This document shows positions 11,801 to 24,751 of a stretch of DNA of 64,000 bases, in pieces. Under the pieces are notes generated by a model, which saw only the letters and a list, made by a program, of their open reading frames with translations, did no database searches and was not told where the DNA came from. Source of the stretch: Centroberyx gerrardi (taxonomy: Eukaryota > Chordata > Actinopteri > Beryciformes > Berycidae). Numbering within the stretch: position 1 is the stretch's first letter; every line of letters begins with the position of its first letter. The stretch covers positions 7,696,121 through 7,760,120 of the forward strand of contig NC_136012.1 of NCBI RefSeq assembly GCF_048128805.1. The letters are read 5' to 3'. The position numbers and the translations under genes were made by a program.

Positions 11801-14800
11801 GCCTATGTGTATGCATGTCTTGGGCCATGCTGCTCATAAAATATACTACATGTTTTAATGGCTTTTGCCTTGAGATCAGGTGTAAAACAAAATTCTCTCT
11901 CATTCTCCTAATTATAATGTTGGCTAAATGCATGATGAGGGTTTTTTACCAGCTGTCCTTCAAAAGAGATCATCCAGAACCCGTAATATTGCCATGATGC
12001 ACATATGCTCCGATACACATCCAATTCATCCTTAGTGAGGAGGGATGACGGCAACAGGAGGAAGAGAGGGGATAAAAGCAAAGGTCTGGACTTACCAGTT
12101 TGAGAAGCCGGGGAAACCTCTGCCGCACAGCACTGGTACGGGAACAAAAGCATGAGCGGTAATGTTATCATCACAGACTGACACACACTCAGGCAAATCA
12201 TGCTCACCTAAGCAGATATCGGCATTCTCAGTCACACCTGCTGACTCACTTAACGTCATACTGTGCCATGTATCTGATGTGATGTTATGCTGCTACGTTG
12301 TGCAGAATGTTTGGGACAGTACAGTCCCGTATGCGTTTAAGTACATGGGGGAAAAAATGGAGTGGAACTAGAACCAGTGTCACTAGGGAATTTCATTTTC
12401 TGTGATACAAGTAAATCCACTAATGGACTAACGTACACACTCAGTTCCTCCCTCCAGTCTCATGCTGTGCCCTTTGACACTTCTCCCACCCCAAAGTGTA
12501 CTTACCAGCAGGTATACTCACCCTCTCCCCCAATACGGAGATATACACAGATCTCTGACACGGGGAAGCAACATACACACACACACACTTTTACCAGGAG
12601 CACACACATACAGAGACCCACCATCTACAAGACTGAGCTGGAAACCAGCAAAGACAACTGTTTTGATTTAGTAAAATTAAGAAGTTATGTTATTGCTGGG
12701 AGAGAGGTGGTTACCGCCAGTCTCGTGTTACCTTCCCCCCCAAAGTCTGGCCAAGATGTTGGAGAACAGATGAGTCTAGGTCACCAAAAAACATAACAGG
12801 GTCTGGGTAAAAAAAATTACATTCACACACACAGACATCTGACTAGCACATTTAGTGTAACATTCAGGAGAGGTGCCAATTGCTATGAATCATGTGAGAA
12901 AGAAAGGTGAGTGAGTTTGCTTGGTGTCTGACCCCACGGCTATCAGGACAGGGAGAAAACTCCTGAGAACAAAGCAGAACAAAAAAGGACAGCTGGCCTC
13001 AGTGTGAGCTGGACCCAGCCGTCCCACAGCTCATCCCATAGGCTTCCCCCACTGCACAAACATAACCGTGTGTGGTAAAGTTATCTCGCTACCACCACCA
13101 CCACCATCTTCTTCCTGTTAGTCTTCCTGCACAAGCGCTGACTGGACCCAGTGAACTGGGCTGTTCATGTCCTAGTTTAATTTGGACCCAAGCCTCTGGC
13201 TACAGAGGGACTGGGTGATTATGAGGCATTCGCCCCAAGTGATTGTTCCCTACCCTGCTCTGTTTGCTTAGTTGATGTGTAACAACATTTCATATTTCAA
13301 CTTGTTTTGTATTGGTCACAGCCTTCATCAGATTGGGAGAGGTAGTATTTTCATATTTTGCTCTTTGAATTATTTCAGGCAAAACTGAACCTGATCAATT
13401 TCCAGTAGAGAACATTTCCCTCAGAAGTAAGGATATTTGGCAAACTCTCTCCACTGTATTCACTGAGAGAGCAGCAGAGGCCACTTTTAGGCCAAGGAGA
13501 ACCAACTGAGAGGAAGAGACAGACTGCTTTTTCTCTTTGGCTCATCGTTGCTCATTAGGTCTGAGAATGACACTTGTCCCCCTCCGCCTCGACCCAACGG
13601 CTTTTCCTGTGTCGTCGCATCTTCTCTGTTTCTTCTCGTCACTTTCTCAGTGAGTCAGCGCTCACAGTGACTTAGGCCGAGTAATCGTGACTGTGCCTGC
13701 CTTAGGTTGTCCCGAGGTTTCAAGGTGGGATCTTACCCGTCATGGGCTATCCAGCCTTCCATACTGGCCTGTTGCAGGACGCCAATTGGGCAAGGATGCT
13801 ATGAGGGGAGGGGAAACAATCATTGGCTGTCACCAGTGGGTTTACTTTGTTTGGTCCAAACTTTTGTCAATTGTCAACACAACAATTGTGGGTTGCCTTC
13901 TCTCCAATAATCAGCCTACTCTACTATACAGTACTGCACAAGAGGCTGTTGTAGATTAATGTTGTCCAATGTAGTTCACTTTGATTTGTGTTGGAGGACT
14001 GGCACACTGCATGCCCTCTGTGCCTTGAGAAATGTCTTGCCTAGTTGTCAGGGCTATGCATCATCAGCGGTGCGATGGTGTTTTATTGCAGTTTTATGGG
14101 ACGACTAGCTAGGATGGCAGCAGGGGAGTGCTGGGAACAGCATCACTGAGAACTTTAAAGCAGACAAAAGCTTGAAAAGATGCCCCACAGAGAAGATGAA
14201 GAACCGACAGAGACAAGATGGCCTTCCAACCCATGGAGAGTTTAAGTGAGTTGAAAGGAAGACATTGGGCTGTGGAACTGCACTGCGGCCAGTTGTCCTC
14301 TTAGCAACAATTGGAAGGAAGAAATGTTTAGTTTGCAGTGTGAAAAGGAAATGTTAACTGCAAAGTGGGAGGAAATGCTCAGGTGTACAACAAAGGAGTC
14401 TGAATTAACCTTTGAATTGAATAACCTATTCCCTCTCTCACACACATGTACATACAAATATGTTGGGGGTTTGTTTGTGAATGTCAACAGCTTCATCTTG
14501 ATCCAAAAGTTCATCCTTGACTCCTGGGGAAATGGCTTCCAGTTATTGTATGGGCAACACACACACACAGGCTTGCTTACTGTTTATGTGGCAACTTTTG
14601 TAGCACACTGCTGCCTATACTAGACTCAAACATACCCAAAGGCACACGCACATGCACAAGCACGCGTGCACACACACACACACACACAAATACACCACTC
14701 AGCCCACTCCCCCCCAATCGCTAACTGACCTAATGTAGGAGGCCTGGTCCTTGAACAGGTCACACAGAGGGTTCCTGACCAGCCACAGCTCCACCAGCTT

Positions 14801-17800
14801 CAGGCCTTTCACCTTGTCAAGCTCCCGGTCCGACTTCAGCTAGAAGACAACCAGACAGAAACAGAAGAAGTTGGTGAGAAACAGGGAGAGAAAAAAAAAA
14901 TCTGAGAAACAACAACTCAAGTGAGAGATGGAATTAAAATCAATCAACCACACAATATTTTACATGAAAACATCTTTAAAAGCTGAGGGGCAGAAGTCGT
15001 GCCTGCCTGTCAGTCTTTCTAATGATTGAACAGTCAGTCTCACCTCATTGTGGGACAGGTTGAGGGTCTTCAGGTTGGGTGCCTTGGTGACCAATTCAGC
15101 CAGTTCGTCCAATTTCTGAATACGATTGTTGCTCATGTTCAAGCACACCAGCTGATAGAGTCAGAAAAGAAGGAGAAGAATGGAATAAGCTAAGCAGATT
15201 CTGATCGACCCATCCCACAAACAGATAGCCAGGGTGTGCACCTACTAATTAAAATTTGGTTATTTCAATAACACTAGTATATAGCATATTGACTGTCACG
15301 TCATGTGTTGGGTTTCTTCCAGCAAACAGGATCAAAAGTTTCACTGTACAGACATTACCTCTGGAATGTTTTCTTCAATGATCTTGACCACAGCCTCCAT
15401 GCTTGACTTCCTATTCAGGATGACTTCAATGTTCTGGGACGCCAGGTCTGTCGCACAAAACAGCATTCAAGTTCAGATTCCAACTCAAATCTAGCAATCA
15501 AGATACTAATAAAATATGCTGAATTGGAATGGGAATTTATACCATTTTTACTGACAGTAAAATGACATAAGGAACTATGAATCTACAAACAGAAATATGA
15601 CAAAACAGGCACAGCTGACAGCAGTTTCTCAGACATTATCTACCAATTAACTTAACTGATTGTTAAAAGTCCTCACCCTCAACAAAGCATGTTACTCTAT
15701 CTCATGTTTATAATGAGTTCAGTCATTTGCTCTTATTGGCTAACATCACATCTACGGCAGGTTGTAGTAAAAGATACTAACAGCCTGTTTGGTTAGTTTC
15801 CGCTTTAGCACAGAAAGGTGAAATTGCAATTTCATTCAGCAGTTGGCAGTCAATTTTACTTAATAACTACTTAATATTGTATATTAACTACTTAATGTTG
15901 GCAAACTTAACGCAAAGTAGCAAGCACCACTGATGTCAACCTGTCTTTACCTCAATAGTACACAGATCCTACCCAGCTAAGGTTGGTTGTAGTAGACAGA
16001 CAACCCGGGCTATGAATTAAGATTTATTAAGATTAATTTATAATTAATCATTTGATTCTCAGCAACTTTATAGGTAAAACCGAGCTAAAGTATTGACATC
16101 CTGAAATATCTGTCAGCCCTGTTACAGAGTGGATACTTACCCGAGTCTGTTCGGATGTTGTTCAAGTCAAGTGCTTGCTGGGAGCCGTCAAAACGCTTTG
16201 CCATACATTGCTGTGAAAGACCCAAAAAAATGGCTATTATAACAGATCTCATCTGGACAGCACAAACTTGCCAAAAGTAATAAGCAGTGTTTGGGAGGTG
16301 GGATGGATGGGCAGGAACAAAGAGGCAATTTTAGAATTTACAAAACACTTGATAAATCACATTCCAACCCATTACAGAGAGAATATTGCGGTCACAAATT
16401 TCTCCAATATCATTCAAACCCTACAACTCCTATTCATTTCCAAAGCCCCTTTCCACTTCTGTCACACCTAGGTGTGCTGTTCACCCCTGCCTCTGGCTCA
16501 CCTTCAGGTGCTCCAAGTGTTCGGGCTTCAGGTCAGAGAGGAGGAAGGACGGAGGAGAGCTGGCGTTGACGTGTACTTCCACCTGCAGGAGACAAACATC
16601 GAGTGGCAGGGAGATTAGTGAGTCAGCCAGTCATCAACTGAGATGAAACCAGAGTGCAAATGTATCACAGAGGAACTATAACATACATATGTTTTGAGTT
16701 TTTGATTAAGTGTGATTCATGATTATCTGTGATATAGAGTAGGCATGGTCGTAAATGGTTGAAAATTTGGTGATGTATTTAGAATTTACAATATATAGGA
16801 TAAGAGCTTTAGGAGAAAGACTGCATATAACATGTACCCATGATCTAAATTATAAACATTAACAGACTGAGCATCCAGGACAACAGACTGTGGCATCGAC
16901 AGTCAGCTTTCCTGCATCACTCAAGCATACCTTATAACCATCTGTGTCTGTGATCTTGTGGGAACATTTGTGCAGAGCAGTGGCGGCAGCGTCGTCATCT
17001 ATATAAAAATGGGCCCGGTGATTGTCGGTATGAAACTGGATAGATGGATAGATGAGGGAGATGGAGAGACATAAAGAACATTCAGTATGCATGTACAAGT
17101 AGTATTCGATATGCATCTCGATACGTGATCAACGATCCGATAGAATAAAATAAACTTGATGCTGTTCTAGGCAAGGGAGTGGGCTACTACAGGACCACCT
17201 GTAATGTCATTGCAAACTAAAGGTATGCCCCTCTAAAACAGTAAACTTTTCAAATAAGTTTCTGTAATATCACATGATAATAGTGCTAATATCACTGGAA
17301 CTACTTGCAGACGAAGAGAGTGAAGCAGATAGGCTTTGTAGACATTTAACCTCTGGTTTGCCACTTATAATAAAGTTTAATATCTTGGTTCTGATGTCTT
17401 CCAGTTTGTGTTATTTATATTTGGCATTTATTTAAGTAAATACGAGAGTGCATGAAACTCACCTGTACAGGTGTGTAGGGTACTGAGCAGATGTTCTGGA
17501 GAGCGGTCAATAACCATTTCTTGTCATATTTCCTTCCATGTGGTATCTGTCAAACAGCAAAGACGACAATGTATAATCTCCAAGAGATTTAAAGGAGGAA
17601 GTATGGGTGAACTATGGCAGCTTTGATTGAATACTAACCGTTACTTTGTACCAGCCTGATCGGCTTTTCCCTCCTCCACCACTGTTCCCTCCTCCTCCTC
17701 CTCCTCTATAGCCACCTCCTCTCCCACCTCCTCCCCCTCTGCCTCCTCGTCTGTCTCTGTCAAACCGCCCATCTCCTCTCCGATAGGGCCTTCCGTAGGG

Positions 17801-18772
17801 GTTGCTGAGGAGAAGACAAGGCTGTTATATTGAATATTGACTGGTAGGTGTGCTAGTGTGCTAGAGAACAGTGTGTCCCACTCACCAACACATCTGATCA
17901 ACAGTGCTGAACTACTAACAATGTCATAAACTACACATAACCCAACATCGGCCAGTCAGCCACACTCACAATCTGCGCTGGGAGCCGCCGTCCTGAGAGC
18001 TGTCACTCATAGTTACATCCCCGTCATTGTTGTCGTCAAGCCTGGACCGTGGTCCGGGGCCCCCGAAGTTCCCCGAGTGGCCTCCCCGCTGTCGGTCCCT
18101 GCGGGACCCGTCGTTGTACGACCGACCCCTGTGGGAGCCTCTGCCTTTACGGCTGCGGAACTGCGGGCCGGTTCTGTCATCATGCTCTGAGAGAGGGAGC
18201 ATGAGAAGTCAGTCAACATTTATCTGTATCAACTTGGCACTGGCATTGACTGAATAGAGCAAAAACAATGTAATTTTCCTTTTCTTTCTTTTGTCAATTC
18301 AATATAGACCTCTTTACACACTGCTGTCACAGTGAGTTTATGTTTACAGGATACGACTGTAGCTTTCTCTTGTGTCTATCTTCCAGAGAGAGAGACCTTC
18401 AACCCACTGACTTTAAGAAGCTCTCTAAGCTTGTACAAGGAACAAAATATGCTACAGGACCTGTTCTTGCTCCAACAATCTACAGTTATCAGGGAATGTG
18501 GTCTACCCGCTCTCTGGTATCAACTAACATGACTGAGGGGTAAAGGTAGAAGTAAAAAGCTATTCTCTGGAATAATAAAATAATGGAATCTCGGGGGAGC
18601 CCAAGATATCCTAGTTTTACCTCCTAGAAGCATGTAACCATTGCTTCTGACCTCTCTTCGCACCGAAAACTCCCCATGGTCTGAAGAAAGACGGAACAAG
18701 TTGTAATTAAGGTGTTGTGAAGCTTGTGTAACAGGGTATCTTACCGTTGTAGTAATGCCCGCCATCCGCCAT
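8138..18772 (-). CDS. nxf1: NXF1/TAP nuclear mRNA export receptor, complete, 21 exons
   Basis: NXF1 with NXT1 carries mRNPs through the nuclear pore. Exons: 18772-18745, 18186-17970, 17804-17639, 17546-17463, 17035-16931, 16582-16502, 16210-16141, 15447-15359, 15151-15044, 14839-14730, 12132-12096, 11446-11378, 11112-11057, 10599-10492, 10241-10183, 10062-9947, 9830-9788, 9669-9594, 8644-8462, 8346-8286, 8176-8138. The CDS is 1905 nt, 634 aa; all phases close (human protein about 619 aa). Order: Arg/Gly-rich N-terminus (EHDDRTGPQ), RNP-like domain ([18 protein letters not shown]), leucine-rich repeats ([26 protein letters not shown]), NTF2-like domain ([11 protein letters not shown], then [20 protein letters not shown], nearly identical to human) and a TAP-C/UBA end ([28 protein letters not shown]). 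MADGGHYYN was chosen as the start because its phase-1 donor joins EHDD, as in mammals. Intron 10 (14729-12133) is the longest intron and carries a CTE-like element. Confidence 0.97.
8763..8852. repeat. (CA)n microsatellite in nxf1 intron 18
   Basis: About 90 bases of uninterrupted CA repeat, 119 bases upstream (on the transcribed strand) of exon 19. It accounts for the Thr/His and Cys/Val frames seen here. Confidence 0.95.
13655..13775 (-). promoter_or_regulatory. CTE-like RNA export element in nxf1 intron 10
   Basis: On the transcribed strand the intron reads GCTGGATAGCCCATGAC, then GACGGGTAAGA (13741-13731), a short stem-loop closed by TCCC/GGGA, then AACCTAAGGCAGG (13708-13696). GACGGGTAAGA and ACCTAAG-R-CAGG are the two strands of the internal loop that binds NXF1/TAP in the constitutive transport element of simian type D retroviruses. 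The flanking GCTGGA-Y-AGCC also matches. TGAC and GTCA (13745-13742 and 13691-13688) can close the loop from below. A further CCTAAG occurs at 13677-13672. The mammalian NXF1 gene has a working CTE in this same intron. The match is from memory and the fold was done by eye. Confidence 0.8.
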
Positions 18773-20150
18773 ATTCCTGGGAACAGCGTTAGTTCGAAAA
18801 CAACCCTGGATGAAAAATAATATTTACAAGGCCAAAATTGTCTGTTTTACGATACACCAAAGCGAGGACGTGCCAGATACGTCAGCATCCCACAACCTTA
18901 ACGCTAAACATAAAGGTAATTATACGAGATAGTACTGAGTGTGCTTTACTTCCAGTTCAGAAGCTGTTAGCTAGTTAGCTTCCCCCCGTTAGCAGAAAAT
19001 ACTGCGTGTTGCCGTGAGGACACCGGAACTACAACTTCCACTTCCGGGCCATTACGGGTGCGCGCAATTTGAACTACCGGTGTTAACCATTATACAATAT
19101 AACACTTCCACAGGGTTAACGACGTCCATTTACAAAAACAAACAAACAATAAAAACACAATTAAATAAACCTAACCTAGGTCTATTTTTCGGGCGATAGA
19201 CGATTACTGTTGAACTTCTACATACATAAAATTAAAAAAAAAAAAAAGGAGTAGAAGAAGCTCTGACAGGGACTTGCTGTCCGATAATAAAAGCATCCAC
19301 AACACTTACCAGATACTACAGATAGATTAGGGTGAAACAACAATTTAGAGAGCATATTAATGCTATTATTTGCGCAACTAATATAAGGGTCACAGATTTA
19401 TACGGTTCGGTTGGCAGAATTGGGTGATCGAAATTAATGAAAGATATGGTGGAAGGCAAAGTTGTTTCCCTCAAATTCACCCTAAAATCTATCACTACAA
19501 GGTAAATTCATAGGTGAGGGTAAAGATGATCGGGGTTTTGCAATGACTAGGGGCCCTCGACAGGAAAAGCTTGCATTGAAGACATAGCAAATATTAGGCT
19601 ATTTAATCATAAATCCCTCCCGTTTTATAATTTATTTGAGTTATCAATATAAAATTGTTGTCGTTTTCATTTTGGATTTGATATATTCCTTCTTAATATT
19701 TATATTAAACATTTATTTTTGAAATGTCAGCTCTGCCAATAACTGGAAAATTTGAACAGTTTACTGCATAGCATTGTGTAACATTGTTTCTAAGTGCTAA
19801 ATTATTATTATTATTATTGTTTATGATTATTACTGTTATATTCATAATTTGTGCTAAACTGGGAGAGCCAGCTTCACTCCCTATGTAAACTGCCTCCTAC
19901 CAATCACATGGGGGCAATTAGCAACAGGCCCAGCAGCCGCTGTTTCATTACACTGTCTGCCGCCTTCCCCATAATGAAGGCGGGTACCAGATTATCCTGC
20001 CCTGCATATTGACATTAATTCGACCAAATAAACATGTTATCCTGATTACAAAAGTTTTCCACCACACATACTTGACTCTCCACCCCCAAACACCAGAGAA
20101 ACGTGCGCCCAGCTCGGGCTAACGTTAATGGCCGACCTCATGTGACCTAC

Positions 20151-20211
20151 CTTGGTTCAAGACCTGCGTGACCACGGCTAGGTTGGGGTATCTTCTCCAA
20201 AAGAAAGGCAT
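20151..20211 (-). other. Possible orphan first exon ending in a good splice donor
   Basis: The minus strand has an ATG at 20211 opening MPFFWRRYPNLAVVTQVLNQ, followed by AAG|GTAGGT at 20151/20150. It ends in phase 1. It could be a first exon of an unrecognised small gene reading towards nxf1, or an alternative 5' exon of nxf1, whose exon 2 also accepts phase 1. A further open stretch of about 34 codons follows an AG near 19998 and ends in TGA, but I cannot tie it to a family. I do not recognise the peptide. Confidence 0.25.
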
Positions 20212-20621
20212 GGTCTTCTCCGAAACTACTTCAAACTACTCAACTCTCAGAAAACGTTAACCCTTTTCTATCGATCTTAAAAAAAAAATTAAAAAAAAAG
20301 CACGGTCCCAGACTTTGAATCGGTCAGCTGAAGCTAGCTAGCTGTACAGTAGCGTTACTTTTTGACAGCTTCAGTTCCTAACGTTAGCAGTTAGCGTTAG
20401 CAGGACAGACCTGTTAGTGAGATCATGCTGGACTTCACCACATTAAATTGCACCAATCCTCGTTTATTAATCCAGCATAGTAATATTTTCCTTGTCGGAA
20501 TGGGGACAACCGCCTCTATCTACCGCCTGCTGGTCGTTGCCTTTGCCAAGGGCAGGCAGTGCGGTCAGTCTGGACGCGAGACACAACTGACCCTTCCACC
20601 CCCCAGCACGGTCAGCAACAT

Positions 20622-20636
20622 GGCGCCACCTGCTGG
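20622..20636 (-). promoter_or_regulatory. CTCF-like motif
   Basis: The minus strand reads CCAGCAGGTGGCGCC, which fits the CTCF core CCASYAGRKGGCRS at every position. It lies between the nxf1 promoter and the 3' end of the kinase gene. Only a motif match is shown. Confidence 0.5.
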
Positions 20637-21593
20637 ACAGTTCGAGACACATTGGACTAACAAGGTCCTGGCTGGAACAATGCTGATAAAACAGAAAACT
20701 TCTCATTTAGTGTTGATAAAATACATTGACAAGCACTGATGATAGCATGGACTGAAACGTTTCCGCTTCTATCCCTGTTTTTCTTTTACTCTTGTTTTTG
20801 CATTTGCAGAAGTGTGTTTCTAGCCTATGTCTTTATGAAAATAAATGTGATTATTTTGGGTAGATTTTTGTCCAGCTGTTTTGTTGCAGTGTGAGGAATG
20901 AGTCTTTAATTTTTTTACTTCATCTGGAAATGAATATCCGCAGTCATTAAAGTGCAACAGCATTCTTCTATATAACCGACTCAATGGGAATCATCACAGG
21001 TAGAACATCAGGCTGTTCACATTCATAAACAGATTGTGTGTGTGTGTGGGTGGGTGTTAGTGTGTATGCACATGTGTGTGTGATTCAAATTTAATTTCCT
21101 CAGCATCTGTAAGCAAATGAGCCAAGCCCGATTTGTAACACAACTGAGACTGTGTGGAGCAACACAAATAAAACTCAGCAGCATTGTCAACAAGTCAGTG
21201 TTAACAGCCATAAAGACTTATCAAAGGATCACAGACCGTTTGATTTTTGGTGCTTTATGAGTGATGAGAATGTTTAGACATTGGATAAAAAAAGGAGAAA
21301 GTCTTGTAAAGCTGCCACATCTTAATTGGGAGAGACAACACTGTCTCCTCCACTGTCATGTACATGCCAGATGTACGAATGCACAACAACCAGAGGACAT
21401 ATTACCCATGAACCCTCTCTTTCTCTTTCCTCAACCAGTGAAGACAAATGTCCACATAATCAGATCTCCAGTCCTTCCACACAGTCTCTTCCAGTGAAGG
21501 CTGAAAGTGAGCCTGAATGTGAGCATTGTTAAAGAGCGTCTCAATCACGATCCTTTAACACATACACACACACACACACACAGACATGAGCCA

Positions 21594-24500
21594 TCAGTCC
21601 CCTTCAGTTAACCCTCCTGTGTTTTCTCCTCCAGAGCTCTCCTCTTGTCTCCAGGAGGCCTTAGTGATGGCCTGGCTCAGCGACGAGGTGAGGGAGGCCA
21701 GGCCGATGAGGTAGCCGTCCTCCCTGCTGCCCTCGTCCCATGGGACGTTGTGCCGGAGCTCGCCGGTGTCGGGCACGGGCGTTGTCTTCCCAAAGTCTAT
21801 CATCCACACATTGGCCTTGCTGCTGTTGTCGTGGACAAAGAGAAGCGAGCTGCCAATCACCTGGTCAGACAGGGCAAACATAGATATATTCATCGTGAGG
21901 ATATGGAACAAGGGTCAACTTTTGATTTCAGTCATTTCCCAGGAATGCAAATCTAAACTGTGATCAATAAACGATCAGTTACATTTTTTCTCAGTTGCTT
22001 TGGTACATTTCTCAGATCAGAATTGAAATTCTCAAAACTACTTGTTCAACCTCCACATCATCTAGTCACTTGTGCACATCATAAAAGCAATTTCTCATTC
22101 TTTTGAACAAATTACAAATGCTTTGGCACATTCATGCAAATGATTATGTACAATTGTCTGCTGTTTCCTACATTATCAATTGCTCATGTCATGTTGATCA
22201 AAATGTATTATACTGGTTCTCTGTTGAATAGTCTTACCCCCCAAAACATCTAGGCATTAGTTCATTGCATAAGCCATTACATGCAAAATGGTTGAACCAG
22301 TTGTCATAATCTGTCAAGCATATTTTCTATACATTTCTATTAGACTTTTTTTGTAAATGTGTCCTGAATTGATGAATTGCTCTCAGGTGAATCTTGACTT
22401 TCACTAATGAAGGGGAATGTGTGAAGCATTAGATCAACCAATGATCAACCAGTTCTCTAAAATAGCTCAGAGGTGCATCTCATGAACCTTCAATTGGCAA
22501 GCAGATACAGACAGAGCACAACACAACACAGTGTTACAAGACAGGAACATCAGGAGGTGTAGAAAGACCGCACTGTAACTCCCCATACAGCGCTGCATGT
22601 ACAGTTCTGCCTAAGGGGTGTTTCCTATGTTTACATTTCTAATTTTGTATTTTTTTCCTTTGTGCTATGCAGTGTTGTAAAACAGTCTTGTCTTTTTCTT
22701 TTCTGTATCGCAATGACATGGTCTGTCAACAAATTACAGTACAAACAGTAAAAGCGTAAATGTGAATCCTGTCCAATCTCTTGCAATCAATCTCCCACAT
22801 ACAGTAATGTGTAACTTTGTACTGTTGAAATTGATATATGCCATACAGAAAAAGTGCAGCCTTGTGCATTTTCAATCACTGTCATCAAAACCTTAGCCAT
22901 AGTTTACATCAGAAAATACTTACAGAGTCACTGTTATATTGACAACATGGCTAAGCATTTTGACTACCGGTATCTTGTTTGTAAACAATGACACAAGGAC
23001 TTGTCATTCTCATGGCACTGACATGTTCATTGACATAAATATTTACTTTTGAGAGATAGACTAAGGATTTTGAGCAAGTTACGGGCTTTTGCAGGTAATC
23101 CATTGTGTGGTGCTGTTTGTACGAATTCTTTCGAGAAATGCACTTACTGTTTTGCAAATGTTGATGATTCAAGAAATGTACCAAAGCGATTGAGAAAAAC
23201 TGTAATAGCCTGATATGGTCTGATTGGCGTGATGAATTCTTTTCAAGGCCCTCTTTTATTCGTGTCCTGCTAAAATTAAACAGAATGTAAGACTGTTCTC
23301 TAGATTCAGACCAACCTCATGGGTTCTGAAAAATGCGGAATCCTTCAGGGCGTCACTCAAGGCCTGGAGTCTGGAGTGATAGGCCTTCTGAGAGGAGAGA
23401 CGGAAAGACGGAGGAGACACGGGGAAGAAAGAGCGGTGGTTTAGCAGGGATTTAAAACGGGGTAAAGGGTTAGATGAACTGGAACTTTGCAAAGAAACGA
23501 CAGGTAGAGAAACAGCAGGGAAAGGGGAAGTGAAGCAGGAGATGTAATGTAACTAGTGTTTCCAGTAGGACAGAGAGAACTGACCAGGATGTGTAGCCGA
23601 CTCGTGGTGAAGAAGAGCAAGGCCTCGGTGGCTTGTGCCAAGGTCAGAATTTTCCTGAAGTCCCGCTGGACGCTGCCATTCTCCATCTGACTCGCAGAGA
23701 AAGCCACAAACACAGGCACAGACATGGCACATTTGAAGAATAGGGCATGAAACGCTTCCCAGTAAATAGATGGGACATGAGCAATATGAGTTGTACAAAG
23801 ACTTTACTGGCCTTGGCCCTTCTGTACGCAGTCAAGTGCATCTAGTCCTACCATGATGCCCTCGATCCGGAAGCCCAGCGTGGACGTAGAGCTGGTCGTG
23901 TCCTTCCACTGGAGGTAGCGCCACTTCGTCACCCCTTTCTGCGCGTGCTCCTCGGCCGACGGAGCCGCCGGGTCTACTTTCAGCATCTTCTGGTACATGT
24001 CGCTGCGCAGGCTGGGCTTGGTCCGCGCTTTGACCATTTCCTCCTCCTGGTACGTCCTGAGAAGGAAACGCCGTGCAGTACAGTGTGTCCAAAATCATAC
24101 GAATACACAGCAAAATCAGCACTATGCCAGTGTTTCTATAAATCAGCACAGATAATTTAATACTTTTACAGATAGTTCTGAACAGCTGCTCCAGAGCCCT
24201 ATGAGCTACAAGCAACTTTCCAATCAACACTTGTCAACTGGAAATAATTGCCACCAAAAAAATCTGCTAATTTGCTGTGTACATGACTTTAGTGCTGATT
24301 ACAGCCACAATTTTGATTGTTGATTTTAGAGTTGTTTGTTCACTCACAGAGCTGATATGGCTCTGGGGCGGCAATCTAAAAGTGTTAATTAACTCTGATG
24401 GGTGTGGAGTTACATAAACACTGGCATAGTGTTGATTTTTAACACTCTGAGTCACAGTCTGTTAGTGAAACAGATGACTGTGAAATGTGCTGCTCATTTA

Positions 24501-24713
24501 GGAGCTGATAACCACAGGCACCAGGGTGCATGTGAGGTCAAATATAGCAAAATGGTGGTGAAATTGATTTGATAATTAATAATCAAAATATATCTTGATA
24601 CAAATGACAGAAGGCCTACTCCCATCAGGGAAAAACAACTTGAAGAAAATACTAAGAAGTTTAAACACCTCATCTCTCTATGGACAAAGGTCAATCAGCA
24701 TAGCAAGAACACT

Positions 24714-24751
<38 letters not shown>

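Larger units (their letters stand above)
18773..21593. other. Intergenic region between nxf1 and the IP3 3-kinase gene
   Basis: The nxf1 promoter side lies next to 18773. From about 19200 to 19860 the sequence is AT-rich with no signal. From 19860 to 20700 it is GC-richer, with a candidate exon at 20151-20211 and a CTCF-like motif at 20622. From 20750 to 21590 I see only short CA/TG tracts. The frame at 20425-20739 resembles no family. Confidence 0.5.

Noticed and set aside
20425..20739. 104-codon plus-strand ORF between nxf1 and the kinase
   Set aside because: No recognised motif, no splice context and no poly(A) logic; includes the CTCF-like site. Could not be supported as a gene.
22951..23184. 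77-codon minus ORF also present as 38410-38616
   Set aside because: Looks like a conserved coding pair, but it is only the shared non-coding body of the 1.2-kb TIR element and shows no transposase motif.
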